NCBI GenBank assembly: GCA_021234155.1
Contig: JAJEKV010000013.1
Coordinates: forward strand, 13,743,877-13,807,876
Source of the DNA: Isoetes taiwanensis
Lineage: Eukaryota; Streptophyta; Lycopodiopsida; Isoetales; Isoetaceae
Direction of reading: 5' to 3'
Length of the DNA: 64,000 nucleotides
The position numbers were made by a program, and so were the translations under genes. Below the pieces are notes generated by a model, which saw only the letters and a program-made list of their open reading frames with translations, had not been told where the DNA came from and did no database searches. Of the stretch, positions 34,743 through 47,266 are shown one piece after another (position 1 is the stretch's first letter; every line of letters starts with the position of its first letter).

Positions 34743-37658
34743 CTTTTAAAATCTGTTCAACAGACTTTTACCTTCCATGGACTTTTGCAAAGACCACTTC
34801 CGGCCAATATGCAGCCTTAAGCCAAAACAGGTGTAAATTTGACTTAAGCCTTAAAAATGGTTAACATTAATCAAAGCAAAAGAAATTACCAGATTCTCTT
34901 ATAAATAAAAATTTCCTCTTGTCAATCCAATTAATTTTCTTGTCCAATACATCATATTTACCCCTAAAAGAATTTAGTATTGAGTCAAAAACAACATAAG
35001 ATTGAAAATGAAGTTTAGAATTTCACTTGTCTTTTAAATCAACACCATATAGCTCAGTAGCCTTGTCAAAAATGTGAGTTCAATGTCATCACGTCTTGTA
35101 GCTTCTCCAACTGGAATGGAAAAAACATACACAGGAGCAAGAAATCCCGTTACCTGCAGTGAAACCAGAGGACAGTTAGCCTAAGAAGGGTAAGAGCCTA
35201 AGTCACTAGCAGGTAAGCTACGGATCTCTTGGGCTTTTCGCCCTTCACCTTGCATGTTTATAAAACCAAAAAATGCAAGTAGGTCCAATGTATCTAGCAT
35301 CAGCAAGAGCATATCGTGTTTATAGCCTTGTTACCATTTAGGCATAAAGCATTAGAGAGAAAGGGAAAAGGACCTCAAAGTGATCAAGTTCCAAACCTGC
35401 TCCGTAGTTAGAATTTCCATGGAGCCACTGAGTAGCAGTAATGTTAACCTATTCACATACAGCCATAGTTCTTAAAATTTTATTTTTCCAAGTATTTCCT
35501 GCAATAGACCCCAAGCGTTTACACTATGGTACTTCTAAAACTATCTCAAAGTGCAGCTAAAGTCTGCAAGAATCTGAACCAATATAGACCTGTTTTATTA
35601 CAAACAAACAAACTGATAACAGTAGAATCTGCTTCTGTATAATCAAGTTCTAGTTAAACTAGCCCACTATTGATAGCATTTGTTCTTTCCACCATCAGGG
35701 TCAAGATTTGTAGAAAATAGTGTGCAGGTCCATTATGCAGATCACTAAAGCTTTCTGTTCAGTCATATTCCAGAATCAAGTTTACCAAGTCTACAACTTT
35801 AATTAAAAAGCACCTTAGGCTTTAAGCAGAAGTATTTTAGTCATTAAATTTACTGTAATCTTCTCACCAAGTGGACAAAGCCAGATCTAGTTGCTAACCT
35901 TCAATTATTAATCAGATCAACATTTATTAACACAGCTCAGCCCAACAAAGAACTCCAATACACCCTCCTTAGCTAAGCAGGATGCCAGATCTAAAGCCCA
36001 ATAGAGAAACTCCATGTAAACCCAATAAGATCCACATGTCTACTCTATTGTTACCTTAAATATCCTATTAACATCTTGCTAGTTCTAAATGCACCAAGGG
36101 ATATTGCAAATGCGCAGTACATTTTGGACCAGCTCTCCAATATTCAGTGCATGAAACAACCAACTAGGTTAAGCAGATCTAGAATCTATATGACTGTCTG
36201 GACTTAGTTTAATGCAACAAATTAGAGAATATTGAGCTATCAATGTAGTTTTCCAGCTTCGTAATAGAATGGAGTATTACTATTTTTTTGCAGTGAATCA
36301 ATGTAAAACATAAACAAACCTGTTGAGCTTGATCCGTAGTGCCAATGCCTTGAGTAGATGTGTGGTGAAGTCGTCATAATTGCTCAGCTCCAATCCATTA
36401 CACTTATTCTCCACTTGAGCAGTTGAGATTGGATCTGTTGCTTGCATCTCCATTATCTACAGAGTTTATCGTGAATCTACTGCAATCGTTAGCAATCCTC
36501 TGATCAACCCTTGGACTAGAAGCAAGGCGATTCTATCTCAATAAACGTGCTAACCCAAGGGGCACGATATTTGATGTGCTTTTCTTTCTCCACATGGTCT
36601 TTCTACATATCTTGAGTTTTCTCGCTACAATGTGCAATCAGACAAAGGCAAGCCCAAGCCCGATCGCAAATTTTTCCACCGATTTGGCTACTTGGATCAG
36701 ATTCTTCTTCTCTGCAGCAGATCTAGCCGTCTCTTTTTCACCTCTTTTCCTCATGGACAAATCAAGATCTACTTTCTTGCCAGCCATAGCAAAGCAAGTC
36801 CACACATGCACGCAACTGAAAAAGCAAAGCAGCAATGAAAATTTGCAAAGCCTACTTGCGATATGTAAAGTTGCGTTTCCTGTTATCTTTATAATCATGG
36901 GACATGCCCATGCTATCCTTGCCCTAACCATTAGGTTTTAGAACAGTCTGGACGCCCTTTTCGTTTGGCGACTTGTACATTTTCATATTCTGTTCTACAA
37001 ATAGCCATGGTCAAAACCCTATATCTGAATGGTAATAAGCGTTATTTTTTGGATGCCAATGTAGATATGCAAAGCGTGTCATTTTTAACTGAGCCTTTAA
37101 AACATAATACTTCCCTTGTAATTCAGATGTGTTACCATCATGCTTTCTCCAATATGACAATATCTTGGCAACGTTGTCACTGCCATCAAATCCAAGTTTC
37201 TGCAATCATCTGCCATGGTCTATTTTACAAGACCATTGTAAGTGTTTCCACATAGTTATAGAGTTCTTCCATTGCAATTTAGGTACGTTACTCCATGCTA
37301 ATGCCCACACATCTTGGCAACTTTAAGATTCCAAAAGTTTAAATTTCTGCGCTCACCTGTCATGGCATATGGCTACCTATTACGGTCTATAGCCATAACA
37401 TCATGCAAATCCATAGCATATCATAATGCACATCCAAGCAACTTTATACAGACCGCATGAAGCTTACACCAGATGGGCATAAAGGCCATATGTCATATAC
37501 ACCGATCAGTATACAGGCCACATGTCATTTTCCCTAAAAATATATTCCTGTTTTATGCATATAGAGACAATGTTCAAATACATATAGTACAAATAGTATA
37601 CAACCTTGTATTCAATGTTCATGCATTCCATACAATTAGCATTCCACATTCTTCATAA
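34743..37658. repeat. 2.9-kb direct duplication, copy A
   Basis: Collinear with 38172-41121; the offset grows from 3429 to 3461 through small indels. Copy B has about 28 extra bases near 40830. Only scattered substitutions separate them, so the event is recent. Copy A is preceded by a ~27-bp poly(A) run (34716-34742) and both copies end in an A-rich run. Each contains the minus-strand exon-like ORFs described separately. Confidence 0.92.
36320..36453 (-). CDS. Exon-like ORF, unrecognised (copy A)
   Basis: From ATG 36453 the minus strand reads 44 codons, including LELSNYDDFTTHLLKALALR, and ends at a plausible splice donor (CAACAG then GTTTGT). Upstream on the same strand an ORF begins at 36787 (MAGKKVDLDLSMRKRGEKET) and runs to 36638. 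Downstream, at 35156-35035, an acceptor-like TGCAG precedes another open stretch. Together they look like pieces of one minus-strand gene with an unknown product. It could be the 5' part of the capping-enzyme transcription unit, but I see no homology to that protein. Confidence 0.4.
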
Positions 37659-38171
37659 TAAAAAAAGCTTGCCTCCTACCGTAGGTCAGGGTGGGCCATA
37701 GTCGTGAATGAAGTTAGCAACAAGGAGAGTAGGACCTTGTTGCCAAAGCCCTACCCTACCTATATTGCTTAATTATTTTTTATTGCAGAGAGCCAAATGG
37801 CAAATAGATTCTTCCTAGTCTGGGCCAATGCCAAAAGAATAGTTTAAAAGAACCAAAACTCAGTCTATGATCCAGCTTCCATGTTAAGCTTTATTGGCAT
37901 GATTATATCAACAACAAATGTTATGTTACCTTTATTTCTGAATGAATTTCCTTCGTTCTGATGCACGTTAAGAGCAAAAGTCCGCTGTCATTTTTGTGCA
38001 GGTTATATGGCAGCCTTAGCAGGTAGTCGTCCCAGAATTATAGTCATCATTTCCAGCCTATGCCAATTTCTATAAATATTCAAAATGTATTAGTAACAAA
38101 TCATATACACCTGTATTTTAACCATTTTAAGGCCCCTAGTATAACTAGAGAACTGAGTTAAAGAAAAAAAC

Positions 38172-41121
38172 CTTTTAAAATCTGTTCAACAGACTTTTAC
38201 CTTCCATGGACTTTTGCAAAGACCACTTCCGACCAATATGCAGCCTTAAGCCAAAACAGGTGTAAATTTGACTTAAGCCTTAAAAATGGTTAACATTAAT
38301 CAAAGCAAAAGAAATTATCAGATTCTCTTATAAATAAAAATTTCCTTCTGTCAATCCAATTAATTTTCTTGTCCAATACATCATATTTACCCCTAAAAGA
38401 ATTTAGAATTGACTCAAAAACAACATAAGATTGAACATGAAGTTTAGAATTTCACTTGTCTTTTAAATCAACACCATATAGCTCAGTAGCCTTGTCAAAA
38501 ATGTGAGTTCAATGTCATCACGTCTTGTAGCTTCTCCAACTGGAATGGAAAAAACATACACAGGAGCAAGAAATCCCGTTACCTGCAGTGAAACCAGAGG
38601 ACAGTTAGCCTAAGAAGGGTAAGAGCCTAAGTCACTAGCAGGTAAGCTACGGATCTCTTGGGCTTTTCGCCCTTCACCTTGCATGTTTATAAAACCAAAA
38701 ATGCAAGTAGGTCCAATGTATCTAGCATCAGCAAGAGCATATCGTGTTTATAGCCTTGTTACCATTTAGGCATAAAGCATTAGAGAGAAAGGGAAAAGGA
38801 CCTCAAAGTGATCAAGTTCCAAACCTGCTCCGTAGTTAGAATTTCCATGGAGCCACTGAGTAGCAGTAATGTTAACCTATTCACATACAGCCATAGTTCT
38901 TAAAATTTTATTTTTCCAAGTATTTCCTGCAATAGGCCCCAAGCGTTTACACTATGGTACTTCTAAAACTATCTCAAAGTGCAGCTAAAGTCTGCAAGAA
39001 TCTGAACCAATATAGATCTGTTTTATTACAAACAAACAAACTGATAACAGTAGAATCTGCTTCTGTATAATCAAGTTCTAGTTAAACTAGCCCACTATTG
39101 ATTAGATCAGCATTTGTTCTTTCCACCATCAGGGTCAAGATTTGTAGAAAATAGTGTGCAGGTCCATTATGCAGATCACTAAAGCTTTCTGTTCAGTCAT
39201 ATTCCAGAATCAAGTTTACCAAGTCTACAACTTTAATTAAAAAGCACCTTAGGCTTTAAGCAGAAGTATTTTAGTCATTAAATTTACTGTAATCTTCTCA
39301 CCAAGTGGACAAAGCCAGATCTAGTTGCTAACCTTCAATTATTAATCAGATCAACATTTATTAACACAAATTTCAACAAAGAACTCCAATACACCCTCCT
39401 TAGCTAAGCAGGATGCCAGATCTAAAGCCCAATAGAGAAACTCCATGTAAACCCAATAAGATCCACATGTCTACTCTATTGTTACCTTAAATATCCTATT
39501 AACATCTTGCTAGTTCTAAATGCACCAAGGGATATTGCAAATGCGCAGTACATTTTGGACCAGCTCTCCAATATTCAGTGCATGAAACAACCAACTAGGT
39601 TAAGCAGATCTAGAATCTATATGACTGTCTGGACTTAGTTTAATGCAACAAATTAGAGAATATTGAGCTATCAATGTAGTTTTCCAGCTTCGTAATAGAA
39701 TGGAGTATTACTATTTTTTTGCAGTGAATCAATGTAAAACATAAACAAACCTGTTGAGCTTGATCCGTAGTGCCAATGCCTTGAGTAGATGTGTGGTGAA
39801 GTCGTCATAATTGCTCAGCTCCAATCCACTACACTTATTCTCCACTTGAGCAGTTGAGATTAGATCTGTTGCTTGCATCTCCATTATCTACAGAGTTTAT
39901 CGTGAATCTACTGCAATCGTTAGCAATCCTCTGATCAACCCTTGGGCTAGAAGCAAGGCGATTCTATCTCAATAAATCCGTGCTAACCCAAGGGGCACGC
40001 ATATTTGACAGGCTTTTCTTTCTCCACATGGTCTTTCTACATATCTTGAGTTTCCTGCTACAATGTGCAATACTGTACAGTGCAAGCCTGAAGCCTGATC
40101 TGCAAATTTTTCCACCGATTTGGCTACTTGGACTGTATTCTTCTTCTCTGCAGATCTAGCCGTCTCTTTTTCACCTCTTTTCCTCATGGACAAATCAAGA
40201 TCTACTTTCTTGCCAGCCATAGCAAAGCAAGTCCACACATGCACGCAACTGAAAAAGCAAAGCAGCAATGAAAATTTGCAAAGCCTACTTGCGATATGTA
40301 AAGTTGCGTTTCCTGTTATCTTTATAATCATGGGACATGCCCATGCTATCCTTGCCCTAACCATTAGGTTTTAGAACAGTCTGGACGCCCTTTTCGTTTG
40401 GCGACTTGTACATTTTCATATTCTGTTCTACAAATAGCCATGGTCAAAACCCTATATCTGAATGGTAATAAGCGTTATTTTTTGGATGCCAATGTAGATA
40501 TGCAAAGCGTGTCATTTTTAACTGAGCCTTTAAAACATAATACTTCCCTTGTAATTCAGATGTGTTACCATCATGCTTTCTCCAATATGACAATATCTTG
40601 GCAACGTTGTCACTGCCATCAAATCCAAGTTTCTGCAATCATCTGCCATGGTCTATTTTACAAGACCATTGTAAGTGTTTCCACATAGTTATAGAGTTCT
40701 TCCATTGCAATTTAGGTACGTTACTCCATGCTAATGCCCACACATCTTGGCAACTTTAAGATATTAAAAGTTTAAATTTCTGCGCTCACCTGTCATGGCA
40801 TATGGCTACCTATTACGGTCTATAGCCATCATATTTTTGCCTCGTTCATCATTAGACCACATCATGCAAATCCATAGCATATCATAATGCACATCCAAGC
40901 AACTTTATACAGACCGCATGAAGCTTACACCAGATGGGCATAAAGGCCATATGTCATATACACCGATCAGTATACAGGCCACATGTCATTTTCCCTCAAA
41001 ATATATTCCTGTTTCATGCATATAGAGACAATGTTCAAATACATATAGTACAAATAGTATACAACCTTGTATTCAATGTTCATGCATTCCATACAATTAG
41101 CATTCCACATTCTTCAGAATA
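38172..41121. repeat. 2.9-kb direct duplication, copy B
   Basis: See copy A at 34743-37658. The ~510-bp spacer 37659-38171 is unique and contains GCCTCCTACCGTAGGTCAGG and GACCTTGTTGCCAAAGCCCT, sequence of unknown origin. Confidence 0.92.
39751..39884 (-). CDS. Exon-like ORF, unrecognised (copy B)
   Basis: Duplicate of 36320-36453 with few substitutions. The frame and splice donor are retained. The neighbouring MAGKK ORF is changed near its end (indels around 40085-40145), so the two copies differ in their C-terminal residues. Confidence 0.4.
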
Positions 41122-41759
41122 AAAAAAAAAAAAAGGGTCACAAGCTCCAGCACACACATAAACCTTACAGTTTTCACAGTAAAAACGCATTCGTGGTGTC
41201 CTTGCAGTCTCATGAAAGAGACCATTAGCCATCTCAATTACATGTGTTGCTCTATGTACCATGCAAGTTCTTTGCTCCCCCTTAGTTCTATAGTTAGTAA
41301 TATCACAAAAATGGTTCGTCGCACAAAACGTCTAATTATACGGCTATTTTGCTATGGTTTCTATATGATTATGTCGTTGTATTTGTGTGAGGGTATGCCA
41401 ACAGTATTTATAGAGCGCATATTGTATTTCTAGCTAGTTGTCGTCTTCAATTAAGGCCTTTAGGCCATTAATCAAGTATGCTTTACGGAGAGATGGTTTC
41501 AAGAAGCTCAACTTTTCGGCCTTGGTCACAGGTTTGGCGGAGCAGCTTCATGATTGTCTCTTAGTGCCCAGAAGCCTGAGATGCGAATCCTAAACCAAAC
41601 CATGATGATTCGTATGCTGCTTCAATTGGCCTGCACCTCATGCCATGGCGTTTCCCAGTCTCAAACTGGTCTGATAACAATGACATGGATCTCCTTTGCA
41701 ATGGAGCAACAAACTGCATCAAACCACACCTATCGCCTCTTCCCTGGAAATCCATGATC

Positions 41760-42110
41760 CCCCCACAGTGTTACAGAGTTCGTGAATCAGAATGATGAAT
41801 ATGTATCAAGAAGAAAGTGCTTAGAGGAAATTAGCAGCCTCTATTCAAGAAAAGTTTCCCCCTCTAAGAGGAAATCCCAGATTCTTAAATAGGGCACTAT
41901 TTTCCCAGACAATTGGTTCTACAAGAAGCCCAAGGGTCAAAACGCAGACTTGACCCATCTGGGGCCACTTCAGATCCCTCCTGGGATTGTTTCAATCTAT
42001 GGCAGCCTCTTCGGCTTCTGCCTGCGCGAAGGAGGAAGCCATCGTTGGCTTTTGAAAGGCCCACCCAATCGGATGGCGCCACATCACACTTTAATAAGGT
42101 ATTAGCAGTC
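41760..42110 (-). mobile_element. LTR fragment candidate
   Basis: On the minus strand, TTCACGAACTCTGTAACACTG is preceded by a TATA-like CCTATTTAAG. It is followed within ~110 bp by TGTTATCAGACC (41675-41690), resembling the TGGTATCAGAGC initiator-tRNA primer site of copia/gypsy elements. No gag frame is preserved downstream and no second LTR is seen, so the call is tentative. Confidence 0.4.
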
Positions 42111-42223
42111 TTAGGCTATTTTTTGTGTTAGCCTCTTATTAAAATGATAACACCAATGGTTTGAAACTCTTGCTTTGGCAAATGATTGCCTTTATTGGGA
42201 AGAAATAGGTGGATTTTTTATGA

Positions 42224-43340
42224 ATGACCTTGAAATTCCTTTTATTTCTATTAATCTTTAAAGCATTCAATAGATCTGCCGAATTGCAAGTTTCGAAGAT
42301 GGCCATATCTAGAAATTTGCAGCATTGTATGGATACTATGTTTATGGGCTTTGGCTGTTTTACCAACTCCAACACCATCGGTTGCTACTGCTCTATTCTC
42401 TATTTATGCTTTGTGTACAGCCTTTCTAGATGTTGTCACAGATGTTGCCATTGCCTAGAATAGCCGTGATTCTCCACATTCTGCCAATGATTTACAGGTA
42501 CCTCCTTATATATATTTTTTTGTTCAAATAAGAAAATACGACTTTGTTTAAGCATATACATGACTTGAAACAGAGCCTTTCACGGGAAAGCATAGTCGTA
42601 GGAGGGCTACTTGGTTGTGGAATATCTAAATCAACTATCTATTCTTTTGGATCAAAGGGTATATCTTCTCATCTCCATAGCTCCTCTTTTATTAATTCTG
42701 GTATCATGGGCCTTCCAGAGTGTCGATTATCCAGAAACCTTTGGGGGCCACGAATTGGAGCTTTGCTGCATACTTTTGGACTTCTTTTAAAAACTTTGTG
42801 AAATCCAATCAATTGAAAGCCTATGTTGTACGTTTATTTATGCATTGTAAACCCATTTCCCTTGATTCTTGCATATCAAGCCCTATGTTTTGTTGTTCAT
42901 ATGTTTGACCTGTTGCCTGTGGTATGCAGGGTGGTTTATGCCCAAACATCTTTGAGGCAATGTTTTATTGGCTTTTAGATAAACATGTAGTGCCTAGATT
43001 ATATGAAGAATTCAGTAGATTTATGAATGCTTTTGGTTATCTTGCCATGTTATTGGGCATTGTGCTATACAACTGCTGGTTGAAAGGCTGCACCTTTAGA
43101 ACAATGTTCTTCTAGACTTAGGTACACCATTTGTTTTTACTTGAATGAACAACGTGGGTCTTGGGATTTTACTTATACCTTATCTTTGGTTTGCAGTTTA
43201 TGATGCTGGATTTTTGGATCTTATGCTTCTGACAAGGTACAACTAAGGCTTCATCTTCTAGATCATGCCTTTGTATTGGATGACCAAGCAATGTCTAATG
43301 CTATTGGGAGATTGCAACTAATGCCAATGAAGTGACTTCA
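42224..43340 (+). pseudogene. Folate-biopterin-transporter-like pseudogene
   Basis: Exon-like pieces of a membrane transporter of the FBT family (major facilitator type). ATALFSIYALCTAFLDVVTD continues VAIA-stop-NSRDSPHSANDLQ with an in-frame TAG at 42456, then a splice donor. Next come SIVVGGLLGCGISKSTIYSF and, after an acceptor near 42928, GGLCPNIFEAMFYWLLDKHV with GYLAMLLGIVLYNCWLKG. Residues resembling the following helix appear around 43200-43330 in mixed frames. Intact members carry folates or pterins across plastid or other membranes. Frameshifts and stops show the copy is dead. Confidence 0.65.
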
Positions 43341-43798
43341 GCAAAGGATTAGTAAGTTGCCAAGATGCATGTGTATTCAACAAAATGCAAGTCTTAGTTT
43401 TAGTTCCATATTTGCGACTGAAAATTTAACATGTTGCGTTATCAATCTGCATCAATCTGCTTCTGGCCCTTCTGGCCTGGGCTGGGCATGGTACTTCTCC
43501 TACTGTTCTGGGCTGAGCTGGGCTGAGTTGTGGACAGATGGTTGAGTACATGGAGAAGGCGATCGCATGTTGAAAATGTAACTATGATAGTGCCATCTGC
43601 TCCACTGATCTTGCTCAGTGACAAGGTCGCCCCCCTTTGCACAGGAACTTTGCATTAGTGTATTATCTAATTACCCCCTTTGTATTAGTGTATTATCTAA
43701 TTGGAGAGGTTAGTGAAAGGGTGCCGCTTATTAAAAGGCCTCCACACTACACATTCTTCACCACTTGCATTAGCTCTGCATAGCTTAGCGCCTTAGCT

Positions 43799-44465
43799 AT
43801 GGCAATTCTTAGCAGCTCTGTCTTCCTCTTCTTGTTCGCCTTATCTATTGCCTCTGCTACTATTTTGGAGGAGATGGAGTATTGTAAGAATAGCATAACA
43901 TAGATCAACATGTTTAGCCTCTTATGCTTAACTGCTACATGATGATATTGACTAACATTGGACATTCATTTTTGCAGACCAAGCCATTGAGATGAGAGTC
44001 CCTAACCATGGAAAGCTCCATGGAGAGAACAACCACGTGGATATACAAATGCTATACGCCAGTCCAGGTAACCTCATTGTGGTTAAATCGTGGCTTGAAT
44101 GGGGGAAATGGGTCCGTGGGAATGGTAATTATCATAACTATGAATCGTCACATGACGATAAATCTGTGCAAAATGGTACAAAGTTACGTGTTGCTGCAGC
44201 TGAAAAGCAATACTCTTCTAGTGGGACAAAGGGTAACATTGATTTGGCAGTATCTGAAACTGGACAGATAGTCCTTCACGTCTACTGGGACACATGTTAT
44301 CTATGTGATAATGCTAAGGTGAAGGTGGAGAAAAGAAATGAGACCTTTACCTTTACGTGGGGTAAGTTGGGTAGCAAAGTTGTTGATGTAAGGATCTGTC
44401 TCGTCTATCCTAGGTACAATGGCAATTGGTGTCAGATCTGGTGTGGAAGCAGGATGTGCGACTAA
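43799..44465 (+). CDS. Secreted aegerolysin-like protein
   Basis: Two exons, 43799-43883 and 43978-44465 (GTAAGA...TTGCAG intron of 94 bp), give about 190 aa. The first ~20 residues (MAILSSSVFLFLFALSIASA) are a clear signal peptide. The mature part has the aegerolysin pattern: an N-terminal strand region, SWLEWGKW, GTKGNIDLAV (the family's GTxGxxDL-type strand) and HVYWDTCYLC (YWD-type motif), then FTWGKLGSKVVDVRICL. Eight Cys or so suggest disulphides. Aegerolysins are small beta-sandwich proteins, best known from fungi and bacteria, that bind specific membrane lipids and in fungi pair with MACPF partners. No MACPF partner is seen in this window. The frame is intact with normal splice sites, so it is probably functional. 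Family assignment is from motif recall and needs a profile search. Confidence 0.65.
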
Positions 44466-45360
44466 GCAAAAGTTGGAGATGGTTGTTACAAGTCCTTAAC
44501 ACACTGCCCCTCAAGTTTATAGTGATCCAACGGTTGAGATCAATCTTGGTCAATGGTGTTATGAGCCATAACACATTGCTACTTCGAAACATCCTAGGGT
44601 GTTACTAGGATGTTATCGAATGGACGATTTTGATGGTGATCGGATGGCCCAAAACTCTCGGGGCAGTGTGTTAAGGGAGATAACGCCCTGGCCCTCGAGC
44701 GTTCACCAAAATGGCGATGGCCATGCCTCAATTTTTTTTTATGGTAACGCCCTCGGCCCAGGGCGTTATCTACCCCATATCTACGTAGTCTTGTGCAAAA
44801 TAAAAAGAGAGGGGAAGAAAAGAAAAATTGAGAGAGCAAGAATAAAGAGAAAGAGGGCACATCAAAGTTTAGGAAGGATGTTCTTTTATCGTTTTTTTAG
44901 GTGTGTCGAGAAGGAGCTATGTAGTCTTGCTTCTTTAGGAGTTTCAAGTTGTTCGTTTTGCTATTACTATAATCAAATTTATGTCTATATGTTTTCATCA
45001 ATTTCCATTATGTTGACTAAAGGAGTAGTGAGAGACTTTGGGACAACAATACAATGCCACCCAAATTTGACCAAAGAATGGCCCATAAATTATTTGGTAG
45101 AGTAAATTAAATGGCACTAGGATGCTAAAAAAATATAATTTGTAGTTGATCTACTATCTTTGGAATTCCATATCATGGGGCATGTCATAAGAATGCTTGT
45201 TATCGTAATACCCCAGTATTTTACCTGAGATTTTAAGTTAAATTCTAAACTATAGTTAAATTGAAAATATTGTTTGGATAATGCTTTAACAAGAAAACCG
45301 ACACACCAGGTTCATGGTACAACTACATTGTTGCAAATCCAGCCAAACTCCTGTTTGAAT
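44466..45360. other. Intergenic stretch 3' of the aegerolysin-like gene
   Basis: No gene recognised. Contains an inverted repeat GATAACGCCCTGG (44680-44692) / CCAGGGCGTTATC (about 44758-44770), and the palindromic sequence GGTGTTATGAGCCATAACAC near 44556. Confidence 0.45.
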
Positions 45361-45363
45361 ACA

Positions 45364-47266
45364 TCATAAAAGAACATCGATAAACTCTGAGAACCAGGCT
45401 GTGGCTAGCCTGATTTTTATATTGATTGCTTGCAAGTTTTCTAGTATGCCAAGATCTTGAATCTCTAGTTTGATGCCTCTATTTATGCATGTTCCTCTTT
45501 TTTTAAATTGTAGTTTTGAAGTGACTTCTTGTCCTATATTTTCTACATTAGATGTGCTTAGCTCTTCTTCCTCCAGTTGCTCAGCTCGCGAAGTTTTCTT
45601 TTGCATTTGCCAAAATCCAACTTTAGGTCTCACAAATCACAATATACAATAATGATTAAAAATGCAAGTTAGACTAGAAATAAATTTTTAATCAGGGCCT
45701 TTAAGGTTTTACTTTTTCTTCTCTCCTGAAGATTGCAATGAGGAGTAGAGGTTAACATGACGTTTTGATATACCAACAGCAGTTAAAATTCAAATGCCCC
45801 ATCCAGGTCTTTATGGTTGTCATGAATTGGCCCACAGAAAGAAGGACTGCATATATGGATGGCCTTGTTCGCGTATTTTACTGTAATATTCAGGAATACT
45901 ATTTATATTACTAAGGCCAATTACTACTGCATGTAATTTTATGGACCATAATTCCTTAGTTAGCATATGCCAATCCATTCTTCGCTTTTGACCCCATTCA
46001 TGTTCCTATGATGGCCTAAGAACATACTCATCCCTCAGCCTTGTTAGCATATAGTTGACTCGTGCTGTTTGAACTTATTTCGAAGAAACAGTAAACCACC
46101 TCACCTGCTTATGAAGGTTAATTTCAGCAAGTTGTTATGCAGCTTGGCATTGCCTCTCATATTGAGCTCGGTCGTGCTAAATTTGACCTGAGAAAAGAAC
46201 TTCACTTTTCAAAACACATAAGGCATCTGCATTGTAGTGACTATATCACTATATTTACTATTCCACAAAAAAATGCCCCTTTTCATAAGAAGTAACTAAA
46301 GAAGTGAAATCCAGATGTATGCCCTGCCCAACATAATATTATGCATTGTGGGTTTCTCCACAACAAAATGTACAATGTCAACTTACAATTTCCCGCACAA
46401 ACTGATGTTGGAGATTAATCCTTTTCTTTTGTGGCTCTTGTCGCAAAGGAGGCTGCAAATTGGTTACACTATCCTCACTACTGCTGCTCTCAACTTCGGC
46501 AACATTCAGCTTCCTTAGGCTTCTGACCATTATTTGCAGTGCTATCTAGACTACTGTTTTCAAAATTACTCCCCTCTATCAAGTTCCCTCTGCTGTCATT
46601 GAGTTATGTTCCTGCCAAGCTATGGTGAGAGACAATGCTACCAATATATCAGAAACTGAAAAAAATAAGAACCTTTACAGGAGTTTCAAAATCATCCCGC
46701 ACATCCGTGTCTTGATTTGTGCATTGGAGATGTCATTTTTCTTGGGTGAAATGGGATCTGTTGGCCTTATGTTACAAATATCTGTACCATCAGGCTTTGT
46801 AGGCACATCAACCTTAACTTCGTTCCCATCCATGTGATCCTTATATGCAAGCCTAGCATATGGAGGAATGTAGATGCCTGGCTTTCTCTGTAGTCTATGT
46901 TCCTGGTTTACAACAGCAATATCCTTTTCAATTTCTGACTGAGACCCAGCGTCCTGCACAACCAATTTTGAAACTGCTTTATCTAACCCATCAATATCTT
47001 CATCGTTGGAACTTGGAACGTCCAGGATTTATGTTGACATGGACGTGAGAATCTAACGAAGTTTCCAACCTTATGGGCTCTTCAGCTGCTGATCTCAGAT
47101 GATCCCCCAAAGGCATGTCCTTGACAGAAGATGCAGGGGATTCATCACCTGGGGGCATGCGGAGGCTAGCTAAAGAACTGGCTTCAAATGTCACAACGTC
47201 AAGCTGTCTTTTTTCTTCCTCCTTGGAGGCCCCAGTTGTATTAACTGCTTCATCTCTTGCTTCCAT
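45364..47266 (-). CDS. Unrecognised minus-strand gene, partly broken
   Basis: From ATG 47266 the minus strand encodes MEARDEAVNTTGASKEEEKR, an acidic region. Around 47025-47035 a one-base shift moves the coding frame to DVPSSNDEDIDGLDKAVSKL, continuing to RKPGIYIPPYARLAYKDHMD (about 46870-46900). A later exon (about 46535-46402) encodes VAEVESSSSEDSVTNLQPPL and QKKRINLQHQFVREI and ends in a perfect GTAAGT donor. An open stretch 45633-45364 (SRAEQLEEEELSTSNVENIG) could be the last exon. The IYIPPYAR-type motif occurs in several RNA-associated proteins, but I cannot assign a family. The frameshift means a pseudogene, an unrecognised short intron or a sequence error. Confidence 0.45.

Noticed and set aside
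36638-36931. Membrane protein with Cys-rich hydrophobic segment
   Set aside because: The hydrophobic part lies upstream of a better internal ATG (36787) and is probably noncoding; only the MAGKK part is kept as a tentative exon.
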